A stretch of 64,000 nucleotides of DNA from positions 1-64,000 of the IMG/VR virus record IMGVR_UViG_3300028131_000005. One strand, 5' to 3'. Each line of letters begins with the position of its first letter. The stretch's first letter is position 1. Position numbers and translations under genes: made by a program. The notes below the pieces were generated by a model. It made no database searches, was not told the DNA's origin, and was given only the letters and a program-made list of their open reading frames with translations. The stretch comes from a virus. Shown here one piece after another: positions 59,006 to 64,000 of the stretch.

Positions 59006-60097
59006 ATGAGCAAAGTAGTATTATTTGAAAAATTTATAGAAGAAAGGTCAAATGCCGGGAGAGCATGGCAAGGAAGATTAGATAACGTAGACGATTTAAT
59101 GGCCTGGTTATATAGAAAAGATATTCTTTCAACACAGGATAAGATGGAAAAAGACAAGATATTTACCGGATATTATAGATTCTATAATGACGGAGATACA
59201 CCAGATTGGTTAAGAATAGATCGAAATGAAACTCCTGAAGAAGCATTAGAAGACGCTCTTGACAACTTTATTAAGGAAATACTTGCTAAATATGCTGGTA
59301 AATATGATAGAAACACATTTAGATACGATACTCTGTTATCTCAATTAAATACTTTAAAAAGTAATTTGAAAGATACTGCTACTCCGCAGTTTTCTCAATA
59401 CGACGTACATTCTTTTTTATATTTCTATAATAAAAATCCTAAAACTGGAAATGCAAAGTTTGATAAATCAGTTGTGCAGTTAGAAAAATTATTTAAAAAA
59501 TTCGAAAAAACAGCAGATGCTCAAATTGAAAAATATCTTAAAGATAGTAAAAAGAAAGAAGAATTTGGAGGAATATCTACAAATCTTATTTTAGGTGCTA
59601 AAGTTGAGAAAATGCTAGATGCAGGAATATGGAATGACAAAAACAAAAAAGAATATAAAGATATAGTTGAAGTGGGTGATAGACTTTATCAAATGATTGA
59701 AGAAATTATTGAAGGTATAAAAATGGCTCAGAAACTAGAAGAAGGTAATTATGAAGCATTAGACAAATCTACTTTAATTATGGAAAAGTCAAGTGGTAGA
59801 GACTTTATGAATTATGTGTTAGCACATAAAAAAGGAACAAGTGCTTTCAAACAATTTAAAATTTCAGATGAACATAGAAAAGAAATAATAGATATGTGTA
59901 TTGAAGTTATGGATGAAGTAGGAGATAAAGGTTCTTCTGTTCTTGGAAGCGGCTTATATATTAATGATGAAAAATTCTTAAGAGCATATTCACAAGGAAA
60001 TGTAGGACCTGAAAGAATTTACAATAAGGTTGAAGCATTTTTAAATAAAAACTATCCTAAATTAGATGTAAGAGTATCTAAAGGAAATATGGACTAA
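59006..60097 (+). CDS. putative capsid-internal protein, head-targeting N-terminus 2
   Basis: A 363-residue protein beginning MSKVVLFEKFIEERSNAG; predicted cut after KFIE. The mature part is helical and charged. No enzymatic family recognised. Confidence 0.6.
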   Translation: MSKVVLFEKFIEERSNAGRAWQGRLDNVDDLMAWLYRKDILSTQDKMEKDKIFTGYYRFYNDGDTPDWLRIDRNETPEEALEDALDNFIKEILAKYAGKYDRNTFRYDTLLSQLNTLKSNLKDTATPQFSQYDVHSFLYFYNKNPKTGNAKFDKSVVQLEKLFKKFEKTADAQIEKYLKDSKKKEEFGGISTNLILGAKVEKMLDAGIWNDKNKKEYKDIVEVGDRLYQMIEEIIEGIKMAQKLEEGNYEALDKSTLIMEKSSGRDFMNYVLAHKKGTSAFKQFKISDEHRKEIIDMCIEVMDEVGDKGSSVLGSGLYINDEKFLRAYSQGNVGPERIYNKVEAFLNKNYPKLDVRVSKGNMD

Positions 60098-60101
60098 GAT
60101 T

Positions 60102-60683
60102 ATGAAAAAAGTAGTATTATTTGAACAATTTATAAAAGAAGCATCTAGGGGTAAATGGACTAAAATCGATCCTAAAAAAGATAAGGACCTAGATGACCAT
60201 TTTTACGATTTAATAAATGTTGCATATGCTGAAATAGGAGGCCATGTTAAAATCAATAAACCAGAAGACGTATTTGCTGATAAAGACTGGACTTTTTGGA
60301 GAGGAATAGACCTTCATGGTTCTCCAGACTTAGACCTTATTATTTGGGGTAAAGATACCAAGTATGGCGTTAAATTTGCAGGAGTCGGTCATGATGGTGA
60401 AAGAGACAGCAGAAAAGAATACTTAAATCATAAAGGCAGCGACCTTAAAAAACTAGGATATTATGGTGAAGTCTCTGGTAAACTAGCAGAAATTTTACTA
60501 ATTAAATATGGAGTTCCTGCAGTATCTGATGAAGCAGAAGTAGAAGCTGCTATTGGTGGTAAAAATGTCGAATGGCATGGACAACATCCTAAAGATAATA
60601 CTATTCCTGGAAATGGATGGTACAGCAGAAAAATAGGAGGTCAGATGCATACTAAGATACTTGTAGGTAGACCTAAAATATAA
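60102..60683 (+). CDS. putative capsid-internal protein, head-targeting N-terminus 3
   Basis: A 193-residue protein beginning MKKVVLFEQFIKEASRG, identical to the 58609 protein for its first ten residues. The mature domain (FWRGIDLHGSPDLDLIIWG, YGVKFAGVGHDGERDSR) resembles a conserved domain in cyanophage genomes whose function is not known to me. Confidence 0.6.
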   Translation: MKKVVLFEQFIKEASRGKWTKIDPKKDKDLDDHFYDLINVAYAEIGGHVKINKPEDVFADKDWTFWRGIDLHGSPDLDLIIWGKDTKYGVKFAGVGHDGERDSRKEYLNHKGSDLKKLGYYGEVSGKLAEILLIKYGVPAVSDEAEVEAAIGGKNVEWHGQHPKDNTIPGNGWYSRKIGGQMHTKILVGRPKI

Positions 60684-60685
60684 AT

Positions 60686-61219
60686 ATGAAAGTTGTATAT
60701 TTACATGGTCTAGAGTCAACATCAAGGCCATCGAATCCTAAGATAAAATGGTTAAATGCCAATTTTGATGAGGTATATGCTCCCCAAATTGATTATAGAA
60801 ATGAAAAGACTTTCAAAGACCTTTTAGGTAAAATTAAGTCAATGAACCCAGATCTTATTATTGGTTCTTCAATGGGCGGATATTTTAGTTATATTATTGG
60901 AAGTACTCTTAAAATTAAAACATGTCTATTTAACCCAGCAGTTCATAGTAGAAGTATGGAACCTGCAGTTGATGATTCTAATAAAAAAGGAAATCAAAAT
61001 AATGTTTATTTAGGAGATAAAGATAGAGTAATTCCAGGAGATGGCGTTAAAAAATACTTTGCTTCACACGGCACGGGAACTTTTAAATATAGTTCTTACA
61101 AAGGAGGACACAGAGTACCTTATAATGTTTTCACTTCATCAATTGCTGAAGTAGCAGGCATAAAAGAGTCTTTACATATAATGCTATACGAAGAATATAA
61201 CCAGAGTAAACTAAAGTAA
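60686..61219 (+). CDS. alpha/beta hydrolase (YqiA/UPF0227-like)
   Basis: A 177-residue esterase-like protein: YLHGLESTSRPSNPK (oxyanion region), IGSSMGGYF (nucleophile Ser, about residues 58-66), GDKDRVIP (Asp) and KGGHRVPYN (His) form a complete catalytic triad, as in YqiA-type esterases. It is embedded between putative internal-protein genes; the substrate is unknown. Confidence 0.8.
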   Translation: MKVVYLHGLESTSRPSNPKIKWLNANFDEVYAPQIDYRNEKTFKDLLGKIKSMNPDLIIGSSMGGYFSYIIGSTLKIKTCLFNPAVHSRSMEPAVDDSNKKGNQNNVYLGDKDRVIPGDGVKKYFASHGTGTFKYSSYKGGHRVPYNVFTSSIAEVAGIKESLHIMLYEEYNQSKLK

Positions 61220-61238
61220 CTTTAATAATATAATAGAT

Positions 61239-61778
61239 ATGAAATTTGTAAAATCATTCCAAGACTACAACAATGTATCAGAAGGTCTTAAACAACACGT
61301 AGAAGAGGGGTTAGATTTAACTAATTCTTTCTTTAGATTAGGAAGCGAGGCTTACACTAAATTGTTTGAAGAAGTAAAAGAATACTGGGATAAAGGTAAT
61401 ATTATTCTTAAAGGACCTAGCGGTTGGATGGCAAAAAACCTAGAAGTAGGTAAAAAAGCTGTTTATAAACCAAGAGGTGGAAATCAAATAAACGTAAAAT
61501 TAGATAGTCCAGAAAGAGGAGGAAAGGCTAAATTTAGAGTTTATAGAAATAGTGGTAGAACTGACAAAGAGGGTAATATTGTTGCAAAGATTGTTCAATG
61601 GGGCGATCCTAGTACTACTGTAAAAAATGACGATCCAGGTAGGGCTGCTAATTTTTGGGCTAGACATGGTTGTGATAAAAAGGAAAAGATGAATCCTGAT
61701 AAGGCTGGATTTTGGGCTTGTTATGGGCCAACTCTTTTTGGAAAGCAATTAGGTCTTAAATCAGATAACCCATGGTAG
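61239..61778 (+). CDS. putative internal protein with GDP/WARH domain
   Basis: A 179-residue protein beginning MKFVKSFQDYNNVSEG, a loose version of the head-targeting beginning. The C-terminal ~80 residues (VQWGDPSTTVKNDDPGRAANFWARHGCD) resemble a small basic domain with conserved Cys common in phage virion or internal proteins. It overlaps the next gene by seven bases. Confidence 0.6.
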   Translation: MKFVKSFQDYNNVSEGLKQHVEEGLDLTNSFFRLGSEAYTKLFEEVKEYWDKGNIILKGPSGWMAKNLEVGKKAVYKPRGGNQINVKLDSPERGGKAKFRVYRNSGRTDKEGNIVAKIVQWGDPSTTVKNDDPGRAANFWARHGCDKKEKMNPDKAGFWACYGPTLFGKQLGLKSDNPW

Positions 61779-62128
61779 ATAAACCTTGTAAATGCCAAAC
61801 ATGTAAATGTGGTAAAGAAGAATGGGCTTCCATCGAAGAAAAGATGACTGACTTTACAAGACCTTTTACTGAAGACTTTATTGGCAAAAATAAAATCATA
61901 AGGAAATTCGATCCCAAAGCAGAAGACCATTTATTCAAATGGCATATTGACCCAGAATCTAGAATTATAAAGGCAACAGAAGAAAATGATTGGAAGTTTC
62001 AACTAGACAATCAATTGCCCGAAAAATTAGAAGTAAATAAATCAATATTAATTAATAAAGGAGAGTATCACAGACTTATTAAAGGTACAAATAAACTTGT
62101 TTTAGAAATAGAATTAATAGAAGAATGA
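61772..62128 (+). CDS. Cys-rich-start hypothetical protein
   Basis: A 118-residue protein starting MVDKPCKCQTCKCGKEEW, four Cys in a tight cluster that could bind a metal, followed by a soluble domain. It follows with an overlap and ends with ATGA overlap to the next gene. No family recognised. Confidence 0.6.
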   Translation: MVDKPCKCQTCKCGKEEWASIEEKMTDFTRPFTEDFIGKNKIIRKFDPKAEDHLFKWHIDPESRIIKATEENDWKFQLDNQLPEKLEVNKSILINKGEYHRLIKGTNKLVLEIELIEE

Positions 62129-62655
62129 AAAGATTCTGGAGATGTTTATTAGGTATTGATAAGAATGGATTTAAAAAATATAAAATCCGTAAAAATAGAC
62201 ATAGGTCAGTTTGGAGAGCAAGAACTACGAAAAAAACAAATTTTAAACTTCAGGTAATTTTTGATGAGACTGCAAAATACAAGTCTAAAGACCCAATAAA
62301 CCAGTACGATATAAATAAATTATGGGGAATTAGTGATTGTGGTGAACACCACATGAGATGTTCTATTAGATTTGGTTGGAGATGGTTAAATGGAAATTTA
62401 GAACTTCATTGGTTCAAACATGAGGGTAGTGAATTTATTTTCGAAAAAATAAAAAATATAGAAATTGACAAACCAGTAAATTTAGAAATTGATATTATAG
62501 ATGGTTTCTATGTTGTGACAGTCGATAGAGTTTCTAAATACACGCCTAGACCCTGTTCTGGCAATTACATTAAATATAAATTATATCCTTATTTTGGAGG
62601 AGATGAAACAGCTCCACATAATATCAATATAAAGATAAAAGAAATGGACTGCTAA
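62125..62655 (+). CDS. jelly-roll-like protein
   Basis: A 176-residue protein with a basic N-terminus and a beta-rich body with several Trp (RFGWRWLNGNLELHWFKHEG) and an ending KLYPYFGGDETAPHNINI, a pattern of beta-sandwich (lectin/LamG or polysaccharide-lyase-like) domains. It may be a virion or carbohydrate-binding protein. No clear signal peptide. Confidence 0.6.
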   Translation: MKRFWRCLLGIDKNGFKKYKIRKNRHRSVWRARTTKKTNFKLQVIFDETAKYKSKDPINQYDINKLWGISDCGEHHMRCSIRFGWRWLNGNLELHWFKHEGSEFIFEKIKNIEIDKPVNLEIDIIDGFYVVTVDRVSKYTPRPCSGNYIKYKLYPYFGGDETAPHNINIKIKEMDC

Positions 62656-62678
62656 TATTTTAACAGTCCATTCTTTTT
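62643..62678 (+). terminator. hairpin terminator between convergent genes
   Basis: Stem AATGGACTG/CAGTCCATT (9 bp) with a 12-base loop, then CTTTTT. It overlaps the stop of the 62125 gene and separates it from the minus-strand subtilase. Confidence 0.75.
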
Positions 62679-62694
62679 AAGATTTATTCAGATA

Positions 62695-64000
62695 TCAATT
62701 AACTACTATCTTCTGAATTACAATGTTTTCTTTTATAATCATATAGATTCCAGTAGAAAGTTTATCAGGATTAACCTCTTGACCCATCATGTTTATTATT
62801 TTAAGATTTTCTTCTTTAATAGTCTTTAAAACATTAGCCGGAGTACCTTCTCCATTAGATATGATTATTGCACTTGCATCTGAGTTTGAATCTATTTGAG
62901 CATCTGGTTTAGATATGATAATGACGTCATCTATTGGTGATATTCCACCTTGTGAATTTTCAATATCTAAGTTTCTTTGAACTTGAGAAACTGCGTATCC
63001 TGCATTTAATCTTCCAGCTCCCATTTGCCCTATATAATCAGGGTTTAAATCGTCTATATTTCTTGCAGTGAATCTTAGTATACTATCAATTTCTTCATTA
63101 GTTATTGTAGGGTCTAAAGAAAGCATAAGACCAACTGTACCTGTAACCATAGGAGCAGCATAAGAAGTTCCGCTTCCGAATAGATACCAGTTAGGTGCTG
63201 CAGATAAAGGTACTACATAACCAGGAGCCATTAAATCTACACTTGCATTATGTTGGTGAGTTCCACCACTTCCATAAGTATTCCAGTGTTTATCATCAGC
63301 ACCAACACTAGATACTGCGAATACATTTTCGAATGCTGCTGGGTAAACAAGAGCTTCAGAACCTCCACATGTTGAACCATTTCCGGCAGCTGCAACTAAA
63401 AATGTACCATTATCATATATTTCATTCATTGCGTCTTGAATATATTGATTGAACGTACATCCGCTAGTCCAACTCATATTTATAACTCTGTAACCTGAAT
63501 ATGAAGCTTCTAGAACTTCATTGTAGTTCATTCTATAAAGTGCAAGTTTAGAATTGTAACCATGGCTGGCAAGTCCTAAACCATTGGCATTAAGTGGGTT
63601 ATTGGTATTTCCAGCAGCAAGAATAGCAACTGCAGTACCATGACCTTGACTAGATGTATTTGTGTTATCATAATGAACTACCTTTCCTACAATTTCTTCG
63701 TGATTTACAAAGTAATTTTGATCAGATATTGCAACAGTTGCAGAATCTCCTTTTGAGAAATTCCAAGCCTGCGCAGCGTTTGTTAATTTTAAAGGCCAGT
63801 GAGACCAATATCCAGGATCTGTTGGTGCTACTCCGTAATTATTAAATACCCCATAATCTATAGGTTCTTCTAATGATTTGTAATTAGGTCCAAATTCAAC
63901 TCCTTTGATTCCTTGCATTTCTACCATACTTACATAAAGGTCATTTACGTCACAGTCACATTTAATTTCATAAACATTTAGAAGTCTTTCATTTCTAGAT
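62695..64000 (-). CDS. subtilisin-family serine protease with T9SS sorting domain, 5'-truncated by window edge
   Basis: The minus-strand frame is open to the right edge, so the beginning (and any signal peptide) lies outside; the first Met in the window (63927) starts a 410-residue reading. The S8 catalytic triad is complete: Asp69 in AISDQNYF, His96 in SSQGHGTAV, Ser255 in FGSGTSYAAP; Asn183 in AAAGNGS is the oxyanion residue. The last ~40 residues (NLKIINMMGQEVN, LSTGIYMI, QKIVVN) match the T9SS type A sorting domain of Bacteroidetes, used to send proteins across the outer membrane. Phage proteins with this tag are uncommon. Confidence 0.9.
   Translation of the reverse strand, partial: SRNERLLNVYEIKCDCDVNDLYVSMVEMQGIKGVEFGPNYKSLEEPIDYGVFNNYGVAPTDPGYWSHWPLKLTNAAQAWNFSKGDSATVAISDQNYFVNHEEIVGKVVHYDNTNTSSQGHGTAVAILAAGNTNNPLNANGLGLASHGYNSKLALYRMNYNEVLEASYSGYRVINMSWTSGCTFNQYIQDAMNEIYDNGTFLVAAAGNGSTCGGSEALVYPAAFENVFAVSSVGADDKHWNTYGSGGTHQHNASVDLMAPGYVVPLSAAPNWYLFGSGTSYAAPMVTGTVGLMLSLDPTITNEEIDSILRFTARNIDDLNPDYIGQMGAGRLNAGYAVSQVQRNLDIENSQGGISPIDDVIIISKPDAQIDSNSDASAIIISNGEGTPANVLKTIKEENLKIINMMGQEVNPDKLSTGIYMIIKENIVIQKIVVN

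Overview
The window is a stretch of a large T4-like myovirus genome that most likely infects a member of the Bacteroidetes, probably a flavobacterium. The base composition is AT-rich and genes are packed with short gaps or ATGA/TAATG overlaps. Most leaders are A-rich with no clear Shine-Dalgarno sequence, as is usual in Bacteroidetes. The contractile-tail and packaging genes match T4 gp16, gp17, gp18, gp19, gp26/gp51 and gp44. A subtilase at the right edge ends in a type IX secretion (T9SS) sorting domain, which is a Bacteroidetes hallmark.

Layout. 1-1128: the end of a Lys/Glu-rich protein and a convergent minus-strand gene. 1161-3162: small early genes behind two copies of a conserved promoter. 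3201-6465: replication genes (clamp loader ATPase, FEN-like RNase H/5'-exonuclease, putative clamp-loader small subunit). 6487-20435: virion module (membrane protein, large structural protein, terminase small and large, sheath, tube, RHH protein, gp26-like and gp51-like chaperones joined by a putative +1 frameshift, and a 1,546-residue tape-measure candidate with seven repeats). 20482-25761: small proteins and a DNA ligase. 25837-28223: a Prs-like/Nampt-like NAD(+) pair. 28281-32304: small proteins, guanylate kinase, a catalytically degenerate phosphoesterase and an ECF-type sigma factor. 32324-35430: a glycosyltransferase-like gene and three sulfotransferase-like genes. 35479-42782: tRNA-Ala, an Hc1-like histone, a PD-(D/E)XK nuclease, an amidase endolysin, a mini MscS-like protein, a HAD phosphatase and a GT32 glycosyltransferase. 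42882-46435: CCA-adding enzyme and a fibre. 46547-49654: another early small-gene block and a lytic transglycosylase. 49730-62655: probable capsid-internal proteins, including two very large ORFs divided by repeated ES-x-VNE motifs, plus a second collagen-like fibre. 62695-64000: the subtilase on the minus strand. No gene-free stretch exceeds about 100 bases.

Regulation. Nine copies of one bipartite element (TATGTCGTTT, 8 bp, TATATTTATACTATA) precede blocks of small genes, the ligase, the NAD genes, the sigma gene and the CCA enzyme; these are probably early promoters. A second short motif, GATATATAA, lies just upstream of virion and putative internal-protein genes and is probably the late promoter. 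The phage ECF sigma factor sits behind an early-type promoter and is the obvious candidate for the switch. Strong hairpin terminators follow the sheath, tube, Nampt-like, tRNA, histone and other genes.

Most notable points: the apparent internal-protein polyproteins, the prfB-like +1 frameshift between tail tube and tape measure, the sulfotransferase cassette, the T9SS-tagged protease, the NAD(+) synthesis pair, and the pseudo-enzyme phosphoesterase. All functional assignments come from reading motifs by eye; no database search was run.
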